Shown piece by piece: positions 38,580 to 50,311 of a stretch of 64,000 bases of DNA (position 1 is the first letter of the stretch; the number at the start of each line of letters is the position of its first letter). Origin of the DNA: Hymenoscyphus infarciens (lineage: Eukaryota > Ascomycota > Leotiomycetes > Helotiales > Helotiaceae); contig LLCB01000085.1 in the NCBI GenBank assembly GCA_001414345.1, positions 124,001-188,000 on the forward strand. The letters are read 5' to 3'. The notes below the pieces were generated by a model. It had not been told where the DNA came from. It made no database searches and saw nothing but the letters and a program-made list of their open reading frames with translations. Both the position numbers and the translations under genes were made by a program.

Positions 38580-40109
38580 AATGAGTGTTGGGGGTTTTTG
38601 GAATGATCGACTTGTGGTTGGGTAAAAAGGATTGGATAAGATGTTTTTGTCTTGATGGCTCTTGTTGTAAGGAGTGAGTGGTAGCTGTTCAGCTCTTTAT
38701 ATGTTGTACTTCAAGTCAAGAAAGAGGGGTTAGATGGTTAAGCGAGATGAAAACTCAATTCAGATTAGGTCAAGGAGTCATAGAACTTACTTACGCCATA
38801 AAAATGTGAATTTACACAATACCCATGGTTCCGGGTTTTCATCAGAGTTCGAGGACTTGGAACTTCAAGAAGGTATATACAGACTGTTCTCACAATTCAC
38901 TCTAAAAAGGATAAATGAGCACCAATTTTACGCTAACCTAAACTTACATGAAACCATCATTCTAGTGATAAAAGCTTATGATAACAGTAAAAAAATCCCT
39001 ATAACTCTAAACAGGGGTAATATACTTTTACGGTGAATTGATCCCGTAGTCTGTACATGAACATTGACCGTTGTCGTTTAAAATCAATACTGCTGTGCAA
39101 GGAGCTGGGAAATAGCTGGGAGAACCTCTATTGTTTGTCTACTAATCCTCAGATAAAATTACCATGTAAAGGCCGCCTCTTCCGGCATATGGCATTTTCC
39201 AATTAAGGTTTTGTCATCCCAGTACGGAATTCTTGTTTCGATATTTACCAGTTTCTATTTCTATTCTGTGCGGGAACAATCAGATGAGGATGTAAGAATC
39301 CGTTGCACTGGAGTCCCAATTTTCAAGAAAATACCTTGTACGCTGGTCCATGAAGATGGGTAACTAAAAAACTCAACTTTTTAGAGAGATAAGATGCGGA
39401 ATTGTTGAACTGAACATTTCCATAGTTATCTACAGCAAGCTTCTGCATCCCTTCAAACCCATAACTGTATTTGGTCACAATGAGAATTTTTGGATAACGG
39501 AGGTTTTACTCTGAAGAGCCGAGAAATAAAGAACCTTATTCTTTCAAGTCTCCTTGACCTCTTAACTTTACTTTTCGCTACAATCCCCCCCCCGGAACTA
39601 AATGTAAAGTGCACAGACATTTAGTATGGCACAGCGGCCGTGCGATTACATCTACTTAAGGGGGGGGGATAGTAGTTCGAGGGGCAGTGTTATACTTCCC
39701 GAGAGTAAGGACGAGAAAATCTCACGTGCATTGACCCTGCCCAAGGATAAAGCATGGAAATATCTAGGGGGTCCAAGTACTAAGTATAATATACTCTCAA
39801 AAAGAAGAGATGACGTCAAGATTAAAACTCAATTAAATTGAAATAGTCAACAGTTCATCTGATCTTCTAGATCCGAGTCTAGGATTGTGGTCGTGGCTGG
39901 ATTTCCAAGGAGTACCTCTCGTTTCTCGTTTCTCGTATTCATGCATTTATTAAAGCTACATCGAGCCGATCACCAGCTTAGACGTTTTAGCTACCTCACA
40001 CGGAATATTGTTATAACCTTTTACTATTCCACAACCATCCCCCCACTAAAGTGTCATAGCTGAACCCACCCGTCCACTTCTAGAATAATCGCTGGAATGT
40101 AATACGTCG
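38580..40109. other. Intergenic, accessory
   Basis: Promoter side of the secreted-protein gene, then 1 kb with no supported gene. C- and G-runs occur near 39585-39595 and 39660-39669 in opposite orientation. Frames present (about 100 aa at 38734, 71 aa at 39626) show no motif. Confidence 0.4.
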
Positions 40110-42050
40110 GTTCTAGTAATACGTTGATTTTTTTTAATATCTAAAAGTCTTAAAATCGACTTTTATAACTCTTCTCTATTATTATTATTAATATTCTTAT
40201 TAAAAGTATTCTAATTAGTTTCTAATATAAGTTTATATAATAAATTTAAGTTCTAGCTTAAAATAAAAAAACTAAGTTTAAGATTTTAATAAAAAGCCTT
40301 TCTAACTACTTCGTCCTAGGCCTTTTAAACGTTATCTAGAGAGAGCAATTGCCACATTTCCGATGCTTTATACTACCGAAAACCCTCTGTAAATTCTATA
40401 AAGTAACCCCTTATTTAACGTTTAAAAGGCCTAGGACGAAGTACTACTCTAATTCTAGAAATAATCTATATAGTTATTATTTCTTTTGAGAAAGAATTTA
40501 ACATGTAATTATTAAGATATTAGTCTTTATAGTAAGTATTAGTAAAGTATTATTCTTTTTCTATATATTCTTTAATATAGAGAGTTTAGATATAAATTAA
40601 TATATTACGTTCTCTTACTTATAAGACACGTGTCTTCTAGATAAGAGTAGAGTTAAATAATTAATAGTAAATAAGTAATACTTATTATTAATCTAATCTT
40701 TTACTATTCTATATCTAATATTTATTATTTTATATCTATCTCTCTAGTAGTAAAGTATTTTAGCTAAACTTACTCGTCTCTATTAAGATTATAGTAAACG
40801 TATATTTTATTTAATTATAGTCTCTTAGGTATATAGATCGTCGTCGTCGCTTAACCTCGTTATTAGTACTAAACTTTATAAAATTAAGAGTAATTAATAC
40901 TTCTATTCTCTAAATAATCGTAAATACCTAGAATATCTTTTAAATTACCTGAAAAATAACTACTCTATCTCTTAAATAATACCTTTTAAAAATAAGAGTA
41001 TTCTATTTAGAAAAAGAGAGATATTTAAGTTAGTTATTATTCACTATCTAGCCTCTCTTTTTTATATACTATCTTATTAGTTATTAGCTTTATTAGCTTT
41101 AAAGAAGTAATCTCGATTAATAGCTTTACTATAGTTATAGAGAATATCGAACGCTATTCTTAGCTTAATAATCGGTATATATATATAAGAGACATACGTA
41201 TAGAGAAGAATACTCGAATATAGAAAGAGTAAGTCTTCTCTTTATAATCTAATACTAGACGTAGTAGCTCTAACTTTATAATATACTAGAATAAATTACG
41301 ATTAGTTAGTAAAAAGTAAACCTTCTCTCGTGTCTCTTTAATAGTTTTCTACTCTTAGCTAACCTTTAGTTCCTTCTCTAGAGTATAATTAGTAATAGTC
41401 TTATCTTCTTACTCTCGTTATCTCTTTATTATATAACGTAGCTTAGAAGTCGCGCTATAATAGACTACCTTTTTAATATACTTATAGTAGAAGGAGAATA
41501 ATTAAAGAAACTAAAAGAAATTAGATACTATATATTAAAGGTTATAATCTTAAAATACTAGCTTTAATTTACTAAAAAAAAGATAGTATACTATAGTAAA
41601 AATAGTGAATAATAACTAACTTAAATATCTCTCTTTTCTAACTAGAATACTCTTATTTTTAAGAGTTATTATTTAAGAGATAGAGTAGTTACTTTTTAAG
41701 TAATTTAAAGGATATTCTAGGTATTTACGAGTCTTTAGAGAATAAAAGTGTTAATTACTATAAAATTAAAGCTATTTATAGATATTAAGTTCTTATAATA
41801 CTAAAACCCTTTACTATTCTATAGCTAGTATTTATTATATTATATCTAATCTTTATAGAAGCTTTTTAATTATATAGTAAATAAGTATTTATAAAATATA
41901 TAAATTATAATCTTTTTAAGCTTTTAATAATTACTCTTAATATAATATTCAATATATAATATATATTGTATTTCTAGTTTATATTTCTAGTTATATTTAT
42001 TATAATACTTACTTATCTACTAAGAGTATACTTCTACGTCTAGCTACTCC
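40110..42050. mobile_element. 1.9-kb AT-rich island: RIP-degraded repeat with long inverted arms
   Basis: Extremely TA-rich, with no open frames. It contains a long imperfect inverted repeat: arm 40888-41047 pairs with 41602-41759 across a 554-bp spacer. The element was therefore probably a DNA transposon or inverted pair before mutation. A short direct repeat (TTTACTATTCTATA near 40700 and 41812) also occurs. Both flanks return abruptly to normal composition. Confidence 0.6.
40307..40443. repeat. Perfect 28-bp inverted repeat inside the AT-rich island
   Basis: Arms 40307-40334 and 40416-40443 (TACTTCGTCCTAGGCCTTTT onward) are exact reverse complements with an 81-bp spacer. Arms and spacer are richer in G and C than the surroundings. 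Their intact state inside mutated DNA suggests a later insertion. Confidence 0.75.
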
Positions 42051-42229
42051 GCGCTCTGGATTCGACTCTATAGTTGAGCCTCAAGAATCGACAATGGCCA
42101 TCGTATAGGCTACATGGGAGGGTGAAAGTGCCTTTTGTTAAATTGCCCATGGTCGTGGGTGGCAGTACACAAAACAAAGACAAGTAGTGGTTTCAATCTT
42201 TCCAATGTTAGTTCCAATCTATATACCAT

Positions 42230-42809
42230 CTAGAGTGAAACATTTGTTTTCCATGCCCAAACAGCGACTCTAAATGCCAGTATACAAGGCATACTCATCT
42301 TGATCAACTTAAATGTCACGCCAACCTTGACAATGTTGGCGGCGTTGTTACCCTGATTTACGAACGGAAATGGTTCGGATGGCACCGGAGTTTGGCCCAG
42401 AAAAGTGCACAGTGGTTCCCATCCATCCCGAGGAAGAAACTCTAGTAGAATTTCCGGTGCAACTAAGGTTCGACTATGCTTGACATGGACTGGCATATAT
42501 CTCGCTAAAGCCTCGCGGTGAGTTGGAGAAGTCCAATCGGCAAGTCCAAGTTGGAGCCATTCATAAAACGCACCCATTCCTTCCTAAAAGCCGTTTATTA
42601 GAAAGCCAGATTTTGATCAGGAAAGAAGACTAACAGGCTCAAGCCATTTTTAAGAAAGGCCAACTTCGCCAGCTGAGAATCGAGTAGATTGAAACATCGA
42701 CGGATTTTACCCATGAATTGGGCTCCCGTTGGGTCAGTATGACTTTGGCGTTGGGCAAGGCAGCAACAAGTTCGGCAGCAGAGTTCACACAAGGTATATC
42801 AGTAACCGC
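42230..42809 (-). pseudogene. Truncated, frameshifted sulfotransferase (Sulfotransfer_4-like)
   Basis: Exon 42809-42635, after a CTAAC branch and TAG acceptor, begins AVTDIPCVNSAAELVAALPN and contains KVILTQREPNSWVKSV, the strand-loop typical of this sulfotransferase family (PAPS-dependent transfer to a hydroxyl or amine). After WRSWPFLK the frame is lost. Removing one base from the A5 run (42647-42651) restores WLEP across an intact 51-bp intron (42584-42634) into EGMGAFYEWLQLGLADWTSP. The second exon holds the conserved WEPLCTFLGQTPVP and FPFVNQGN and ends with a hydrophobic helix. The roughly 100 N-terminal residues with the PAPS-binding P-loop are not found upstream. Truncation is therefore clear; the single-base shift could also be a sequencing error. 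Confidence 0.75.
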
Positions 42810-43631
42810 CTAGTGTATTGTTAGGTTTGAGGATGCTTAAATGCAAAACCATAATTCATTCTATTCGTCCTGCTAAAGTCAACCGCGGTTGTAAGAGACA
42901 AACAAATATGGGAAACTCAACCAACTCAACCAATGACATATAATTACCAAGACTACGGAGTTAACCTTGGTTTGGAATTGATTAATAGAATGAGATAGCA
43001 ATCAAAATATCTCCGGACACGTAGCAGTGGAAGGATGAAGAATCATCAATTTGCTACTGAAAGTGAGGGACTCAAGGAAACGAATGAGACACGTAAGCAA
43101 AACCATGAATTATAATATTTCTTTTCATTGCAACGGAAATATAAAAGAATGCCCTAGCAGGCCCCCATATCTCTTTAAACACCATGCTTGCTTTGCTTGC
43201 TCGCTTAATCTAGCCAGACCCCTTAGCAAAGAAAGCGAAGAAACCCTCCCCAAAGGAAAACAAGTCTGTAAGAAAGAACAAGAAAACGCCAGCCAAGTGT
43301 ATCATAAAATCCCTCTCCCATCCATCCATCCACTCTTTAATAAGCCACCAAAGCCACCGCAAAGAAAACCACCCCTATGACAAAAGGGAAGCAAGAAAAA
43401 GCAAAACTCCATCCTCCCATTGTGCGTCTCGCCGGACGTTTCTTCGAGAATTATTATTTACACACACCCCCCCTATAAACCCCCTAGGGAAAAGATGAAG
43501 AAAAAAGCAAAGACTGACTACCAACGCGTGAGTGTGGTATTTCCTGGTATCTACCCAACGCCACTTCCCCCTAAAATCATTCTGAAGGAAAAACAACCCC
43601 CCCCCCCCGGCCCTTGGAAAAAAAAATATTC
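42810..43631. other. Intergenic
   Basis: No gene supported. Expected sulfotransferase 5' exons are absent. From about 43380 on the sequence is probably the 3' untranslated region of the WD40 gene, with CA/CT-rich tracts and a C10 run near 43599-43608. Confidence 0.5.
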
Positions 43632-46600
43632 TCACCCCTCAACAGGCGTAGAAACCGTTGTCGCCGGTGGGTCCCCCGCCGTCTTTGGCCGCGGTGTTTC
43701 CGGCGAGACCTCCTCATTAGAGTTCAACTTATTCAAGCGTAACTTCTCGCCAAACATCGACACTAGCTTCTCCGAGTATTGATCAAGGAAGCCAGTCAAG
43801 ACCGCTTCGTTTATCGTCTTGGATTTCTTGTTCCTTTCTCCGAGAGCCATGATCGTCACTCGCAATTCGTAATCGAGTTCCCTGAGGGATTCTTCCTTGA
43901 CTGGTTCCGACGACTTCAACTTCCTTCGGTAGTTTTGAAGAGTACGACATATCGTTTCGGTCGTGTTGCCGAGCGAACCAAACTCACTGAAGTTCCCAGT
44001 CTTCCTGTCTTTCGAAGAGTCATTCAATGATGCCAAAGATGGTCGTCTCATATCTTTCGCCCTAAGACTGTGTGGGCTTCGTGATCGATTTCGCCCCTTG
44101 CTCCGACGAACATCTGCGTCGTCAGAGGAGGATACAAAATGACTCGAGCTTACCATAGGCACTGGCGGGACTCCCAGAGTGGGCGACTGCTGCGAAGAAA
44201 GGCCATATCTCGACGTTTTCCGCCGAAGAACTCTTGGGGGCGAACGACTTCCCGTTGGTGTTGGAGATTGACGTTGGAATTCTGCCAGTTCTGCCTTTGA
44301 AAGGACTCGTCTGAGTGGCGGGGCTCGGACGGGTGTATCTTTGGACTGAGGATCACCATCGGGGGCATTCATGATTTCTGTCCATTTCGGCTTTGATGAA
44401 AGATCCCATATCATGATACAACCATCAGAGCCAGTGCTTATTAGTGTTTTATTATCCGAGTCGGGTGTTTCGAGAAGGGCGATGTCTTTGACGGCCGCCG
44501 AGTGTCCATAATCTCTGTCTAAGAAAGCACCGGAAACCCCATCGTAGATTCTCACGGACTTGTCCGTCGAAGAAACCCCCGCAAGTATGGTCGGTTTTCC
44601 AGCCGAGGGGGTTCCCATAAAGAGAGCACTCATACTTACGGTATCCTTATTGTCACTATCCTGAGCGGCCCCGAAGGAGCTTACAAGACGGCCGCTGGTA
44701 AGTTCAAAAGTCCCAATGCTGCGATCCGTCATGGCGACGATCAAATTCCCCGATTGCTCCCCTGAACAAGCTGACATGGAAACTGGAGCGGCTTTGAGGG
44801 CGATGACTCTCTGAGTTATTGCGGCTACCTTGACCTCTTCTTCGCCTACCCTAACAATCTGTCGCACTTGTATGTCTCTGTTGGATGAGCATGAGATTAA
44901 CCTTTTCCCATCATCGGTAAACAATACCCCGGTTACACTCGCAGTATGATCATTCATAGTTTGCACGTGAGACCACTCATTGCCTCCCAATCGGAAAAGT
45001 TGAACAGTCATATCCCGTCCGCAAGAAGCCATCAAGGTATCATCATCGCTCTCGTATAGAGCAATGTCCTGAACATCAGACTGGTGTGCCCGATTCGTGG
45101 AAACACAAGCTTGGGATGCTGTATCAATGATACGTATAAAGCCATATTTGTCCCCAGTGACTAGATATCTCCCCTCGTTCGTCGGTCGAACCACGAGACA
45201 TTGATTTTCGTCGTCCCCAAGATCCATATGGACAGTCAATTTGCACTCCCCATTCAAATCCCAAAACATAATGGTGCCATCAGCAGACCATGTAAGAAAC
45301 ATGGCCTTTATAAAATTCGGTTGAGGCAATAGTCTGACCCCGTTAACTGAGGCACCATGGGCAGGAAGAGTGCGTCGTGTTTGCGAATGGTCCAAACCCA
45401 GCGTGTCTATTGCAATTAAGTTCTTCGAGTCGATAGTTACAAGACTTCGTGCTGCGTATCCCATAGCATTGAGATGGGGCCCATGGGATTTAACGACTTC
45501 TGTTTCAAGCGAGTCCGGGGATTCAGGAGGAGTGCTGGGGGTCAATAGCTGATCTAAGCTTAAAACTTTAGTCCTTCCCCCAAGGCCCCCGATCCGTACC
45601 AGTCGCTCTTCGGTATCCATAGCAACGCAAGTGATTGGAAAGCCAGTATTTGCAACCTTCATCAATTTTCGATCCTCGCAATCTTCTAGAAGACAAACAT
45701 CTCCTTTTTCCGAGCAAACAATTGCCTTGCAGTCAGAAATGGCCGTTATACAGCTGAACTTGCTTTCTGAGAGGTCGCCGAGAATAACATTTCGCCCGGG
45801 TAATGTCCTTACTGATCCGGGTGGCACTACAACTTGTGGCTGGGGGGTCCCATCCAAGGCAAATTTTGGCTTTTTGGGTGGTGTACTTTGAGGTTCCTCG
45901 ACCCTCCAGATTTTGATGTGTCTTGTCCCGATGGTGACCAATACATTGCCGAGCCATATCATTTGTTGAATCAGGGTTGTGCATCTGCCACTTGAATGTA
46001 GTTTTGCAAAGCCAGTTATTTGGTTGATTGAGCTGACGTATAGATACCCGTCCTGCTGGACCCCTAAGCTCGCAAGGTACTTTTGGTCGGGGCTAAAGGC
46101 TACAGCACGAACACCATAATCGTGCCCGCCTACCGATGTTAAAGGCATATCAGAAGAGCCATCTTGGAGTGAGAAAACAAGAATCCTGGGCGCATAGCCA
46201 GTCTATGGTACAGTTAGCTAGCGCAAGCGGCTACAAAGAATGGGAGTTCATACCTCTCCTACTGCCAAAAGCTTTCCATCTCGACTCAGGGAAATGCAGG
46301 TAGCAGCTTTGATACTATCCCTCGTTCTTCCCCCTACCCTCGACGTCCTTGGGGAGTCTGTATTATCAGGAGTTGAAGGATTAAATGGCGGACCAGCATC
46401 CCTGAAAGACCCTAGAGCTCGCGTACGGCCATCACCTCCTGCACTACCCATGGAAGCGATTGGCGTGTTATTGGAACTGGGGGTGGCAGTCCATGCCGCT
46501 GGTCTGGCCCGGAAGAAACGTTGGGCTATACTTGAGTCGTCATTGATATTAACAACAACAGCTGCAGCTCCTGCGGTATATGCGAATGTGGAAGACGACA

Positions 46601-46769
46601 CCAAACTATCGAAAGCAGCAGGGGAGGCAACAGTGGTTCCAATTACTCTCGTGAGTGACAGCCCGGACTCGTATGGTTTTGGGTTTTTAAAGGTAAATCG
46701 TGGATTGCGTGGAAATGGACCGCCCGGGGGGTAGGCAGAGGATCGTGGGTTGGTTGGTGTGAACGACAT
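43632..46769 (-). CDS. WD40-repeat scaffold protein (MAPKBP1/WDR62 type), 1028 aa
   Basis: Exons are 46769-46254 and 46202-43632, with a 51-bp intron (GTATGA...CATAG) between VGE and TGYAPRIL. The N-terminal 90 residues are Pro/Ser-rich. Two WD40 propellers follow (about 70-700). Blades recognisable by GH-WD-type spacing include GHDYGVRAVAFSPDQKYLA, AHQSDVQDIALYES, DHTASVTGVLFTDDGKRLIS and GHSAAVKDIALLE...GSDGCIMIWDL. Then come a Ser/Pro/Arg-rich linker with many SP sites, likely kinase targets, and a conserved C-terminal helical segment (ICRTLQNYRRKLKSS, ...LVSMFGEKLRLNKLN). In animals this family scaffolds JNK signalling and spindle orientation. The fungal role is not established here. No enzymatic motif. 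Confidence 0.85.
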
Positions 46770-47712
46770 AATCAGGCCATGGGTATGTCGTTGGAATTAA
46801 TTGGAAAGAGGAGTCGAGAATGGGATATCTCCGTCATCAGGGAGGGTCCAATTGAGGCGGGAGGGAGTGAAATCGACGCGTTGTCGAAGTTGGCGGGGAT
46901 GGAAGGATTGAAATAGGACATGGAGAGCTATTGTCTCTTTGTTAGCTGGTTCTTGGTGGTGGTAAGCCTGGATTGGGAATCTTTGCCACGGCCTCTTTGT
47001 GCGATCAACAAATGCGGAATTTTGCACTCACAGCGTCGGATCTAATTGATCAAAGGGCAAAATTTAAAAGTCAATGAAAGACATTCCCAAGAGGAGAGAA
47101 TCGGCAGATGGGCCCAGAAGAAGAAAAAGGCGTCAGTACGGAACACCTCAAGATCGGTGGGGAAGAGAAGAAAAAGGAGGGTTGAGGGTTGAGGGTGGAT
47201 GGAGATGTTGGAGGTGAAGCTGAAGCTGAAGCTTTCACGCGCCACCGATCTGGAGCCAGCGCTGGATGGGACGGAACGACAACCGTGCACCCGGCAACAC
47301 CGTCACACTAGACCCCAAACTGTGGCTATCCTCACTTCAAGGTTAAGTAATAGTTACATTATATACAGAAGTTATGGCGATTGTCTTCCAAATTGCTGTT
47401 AGAGAGTATGCCATTGACTAATCAACAGCTCCTCCCAACAGAGCACAAATATAAATAATGAACAATTAATATGTCAAATCCACATATGCTTCTCACTGCG
47501 CCGCGCCCCTCTATCCCATTCCATCCTATATTCATACACACCTTGATATACAAACAATGTTTTTTTTTAACAAATGGAGCGGCGGTGTTTATGCTCGTTT
47601 AATCGGTTAACCATCCAGCTGGGTTCCGGCAGATGTCGAGCTGCAAGGCTACCAGCCGCAAACCTACGAGTTGTGAAGGATTCGAGACTCCTACAGCCCT
47701 ATCCAGGATCCC
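46770..47712. other. Intergenic (promoter of WD40 gene, 3' flank of RRG9)
   Basis: No gene supported in 943 bp. AT-rich toward 47340-47600 with a T-rich tract near 47560. Probably the 5' leader of the WD40 gene and the 3' region of RRG9. Confidence 0.5.
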
Positions 47713-48840
47713 TCACTCCCCATCTGGCCTCCGAGTGGTAATCAGCTCTGGCATCTCATCCATTTCCTTCAGTTGGTTCTTCTTCAGGGGCTTGTTGAAC
47801 TTGTCTCCAAAATTCCCACCCTTTCTCCTGGGAAGCTCCAGTAAGGCTGGTATAATTTTCTCCTCCTTCGTCTTCAGCCATTCCGGCTTTCCTCTACCAA
47901 TACCAGCATCCCTCCATCTTCTTGGAGGCTTCACGCCCAATTCCGCATACCTGCTCCAGACCTTCTCTCCTCTCCTAAACCATCGTAGTTCTCGGTCTGT
48001 CTGAACATCGGGGGTCGGTACCCATTTCGATTTCAGAATCCTGCGAATGCCTTCCGCCGAAACCTCGAAATTCTGAGCAAGCACTTCTGTGGTATATTTC
48101 TCCGGCATCTGAGCGTGCAATGCTCGTATTCCGGCCATAGCATCTGGGGAAAGACGTTTTAATGGAGCCCATCCGTCTGGAAACTTCTCCTTCAGCGCCG
48201 CCTTTTGTATCTGCCATTCTTCCTTTTGGGGTGGCACCCAGTCACCCACTGGCTTTCCATCAAGTTTAACGTCTGTATTTCTTTCGCGTGTAGGTCCCGA
48301 GGAAGCTTTGGTAGGTACGGGTGCTCGAGGAGAACTATAATGTAGCGCAAAGCTTGTGTTTGCAACCTTTGTCCGTCTGAAAGTTGGAGTAATCTCTTCC
48401 TCGGTGTGTTTATCTTCGCGTTTCTTTTCGCGGGGCCTGCTGGGAGGAGGCTTGCGTGGCTTGATTGCACTCTCGTCGAAATCTGGTATTTCGGATATGA
48501 TTTGTGGTGTCGATTTTGACTCCTCCGCAATGGCGTCGATTGCTTCTAGTGAGAAGTCTGCGAAAGCATTCGATGAGAGAATTAGGCTATCGTTATTACT
48601 CTTAGAGCTCGTGCTAGATTCTGGGAAAGACTCGGGATGGTCGATGGGCGAGGCGGACGTCGAATCGGTAGATTTGAATCTACATTGATTTGGAGGACCT
48701 CTATGGCCAGACAGGTTTCGAATCGCCGCCTGCGGTCTTTGTGGTGTAAAACGAGAGACTGAAGGTGTACTAGAAATATCGACTTGGGCCACAGCTCGTA
48801 CAAACGACCGCAAGTTGTTGACACTACAGCGGCACGTCAT
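47713..48840 (-). CDS. RRG9: Rrg9 (required for respiratory growth 9; neugrin-like), mitochondrial, 375 aa
   Basis: Mitochondrial matrix protein needed in yeast to maintain mitochondrial DNA; the animal relative neugrin acts on mitochondrial 16S rRNA. Single exon. The start was placed at MTCRCSVNNLRSFVRAVAQV, an Arg-containing, acid-poor presequence. An in-frame ATG 19 codons upstream is possible. Residues 50-200 are Ser/Pro/Lys-rich and variable. The conserved core lies at about 215-300: DWVPPQKEEWQIQKAALKEK, then GWAPLKRLSPDAMAGIRALH and YTTEVLAQNFEVSAEGIRRI followed by LKSKWVP. The core has a helix-turn-helix-like pattern shared by the family. The basic tail PRRKGGNFGDKF also fits. Confidence 0.92.
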   Translation of the reverse strand: MTCRCSVNNLRSFVRAVAQVDISSTPSVSRFTPQRPQAAIRNLSGHRGPPNQCRFKSTDSTSASPIDHPESFPESSTSSKSNNDSLILSSNAFADFSLEAIDAIAEESKSTPQIISEIPDFDESAIKPRKPPPSRPREKKREDKHTEEEITPTFRRTKVANTSFALHYSSPRAPVPTKASSGPTRERNTDVKLDGKPVGDWVPPQKEEWQIQKAALKEKFPDGWAPLKRLSPDAMAGIRALHAQMPEKYTTEVLAQNFEVSAEGIRRILKSKWVPTPDVQTDRELRWFRRGEKVWSRYAELGVKPPRRWRDAGIGRGKPEWLKTKEEKIIPALLELPRRKGGNFGDKFNKPLKKNQLKEMDEMPELITTRRPDGE

Positions 48841-49351
48841 GTTGAAGGACGAGACCGAAGTGCTGGGAAAGGAGTTGTTCAAAAAAACAAAACCCAAAGT
48901 AAATAATTCCGCGTGCTGACTAAGATTTCCCCACCTGGGCTGGGGTGCTTTTCAGACAACGTCCTCTCCTCTCCAATCTCACCAGCACTACCTACGCACT
49001 TGGATCGAGGATGCGTTTGACATTTAATATTCAAAGTCTTGCTACAGGTTGATGGCACAACACCTCATTCACCACCTCAATCACGAATCCATTTTTTTGC
49101 ATGGGGACCCATTAGACTCATCCGTCAGTATTTAATTTGGTATCTTATTTGTACTAAATTACTCCGTACCCTTTCTCTCTACCAGATCATTGATGCATAC
49201 GCTCTCTAAATCTAGAGCGCCTAATGTCGTAGGGCCAGGTCCAAAAGGCGTTTCTTCCCGCGTGCATCTCATCCTGTCGAGTCTGTTAGTGCGGCCACTC
49301 TGAACCCTAAGCTGGAGCTCTTACCTATTTATCTGTTCAAATGGGTTCATG
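48841..49351. other. Intergenic
   Basis: No gene seen in 511 bp between RRG9 (promoter side) and the 3' end of the secreted-protein gene. Confidence 0.5.
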
Positions 49352-50311
49352 CTAAGACCCCGTACTGGTGGCAACGGGTGCGCTGGTAGTACTCGATGTA
49401 CCCGTTTGCTTCGCGACTGTTGCCTGCACGATTTGACCCGCGGTATTGAAGACCTGGGTTTCAATAATGTTAGTAAAGCATTCTTCATGGCGTAGTGTCA
49501 AAGGAGGGACCTACGATGTTGACCAACGCGCTCAGTGGCGAGTAGGAGTACGTCTTCTGGACGTTGCCACTCGAGAGGGTTTGCTGCTCCCCGGTGAAAG
49601 TCATGTTGTTTAAGTAGTTTCCAACAATCGTGCTCGCTCCTCCCACGTCTTGTACGATGTTTCCTAGATTATCCACGAGGAAAGAGAGAGTGGTTCCGCC
49701 TTGAGTGATAGAACCCAGCAAGCCATCCACTGCCCCAACCACATCATCCACGATGCTGGTGGCATTGTTCAGAAGGTTGACCAGTGTAGGAGTCAGGTCC
49801 AGTGATTGAAACACCCGATTCACAATGTCAACCAAGTGTCCGAGACGAACGATGAGTTCTAATTGGGCTTCTACGTCTGTAATGGTGAGGTTGACCTCTA
49901 TTCAAAACGTCAGTACTGTACGTTGTTGTTTCGCGGATTTCGAAGCTTACTCGTGACAGAAAGTGATACTCCAGCGTTGATCGTGACGAGACTAGCAACG
50001 GCAGCATTCAAGTTTATGTCTGCTTGAAGATTGTCCACATCAAGTTCTATCCGGCCAACCGAAATATTAGGGACATTTAAGAGAACATCCGGAGGTGTAG
50101 AACCGCTCGAGTCGTCGCTGCTAGTTGTTCGTGTTGTGGAGGAGTTTGAGGCGCGGGTTGCTGAAGCTCGAGAAGATGTGGGAGCGGCACTTGTAGGTGG
50201 AGGGGCGGCAGACGACGAGGGAGCTGCGGAAGTTGGTGACGCGACTTGTGAAGAGGTGAGTTGAAGAAAGCCAAAGGCGATGAACAAAAACAACATCAAA
50301 CGAGAAGCCAT
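49352..50311 (-). CDS. Secreted protein A of a divergent paralogous pair, 281 aa, 3 exons
   Basis: Exons are 50311-49951, 49897-49515 and 49453-49352 (introns 53 and 61 bp). Signal peptide MASRLMLFLFIAFGFLQLTS, then a Ser/Thr/Ala/Pro-rich linker (about 25-85), likely O-glycosylated. The folded part starts PDVLLNVPNISVGRIELDVD and continues as alternating hydrophobic strands (ADINLNAAVASLVTINAGVS; VNLTITDVEAQLELIVRL) and a helical stretch (DIVNRVFQSLDLTPTLVNLL). After VGNYLNNMTFTGEQQ it ends with FNTAGQIVQATVAKQ and a Thr/Ser tail. The blocks align with the rightward gene at 50913 in the same order. The family is unknown to me; extracellular or cell-wall location is inferred from the signal peptide and N-glycosylation sites. 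No enzymatic residues seen. Confidence 0.78.

Noticed and set aside
38734..39036. 100-codon plus-strand frame in the accessory zone
   Set aside because: AT-biased, low similarity to anything recognisable, no start context; likely chance.
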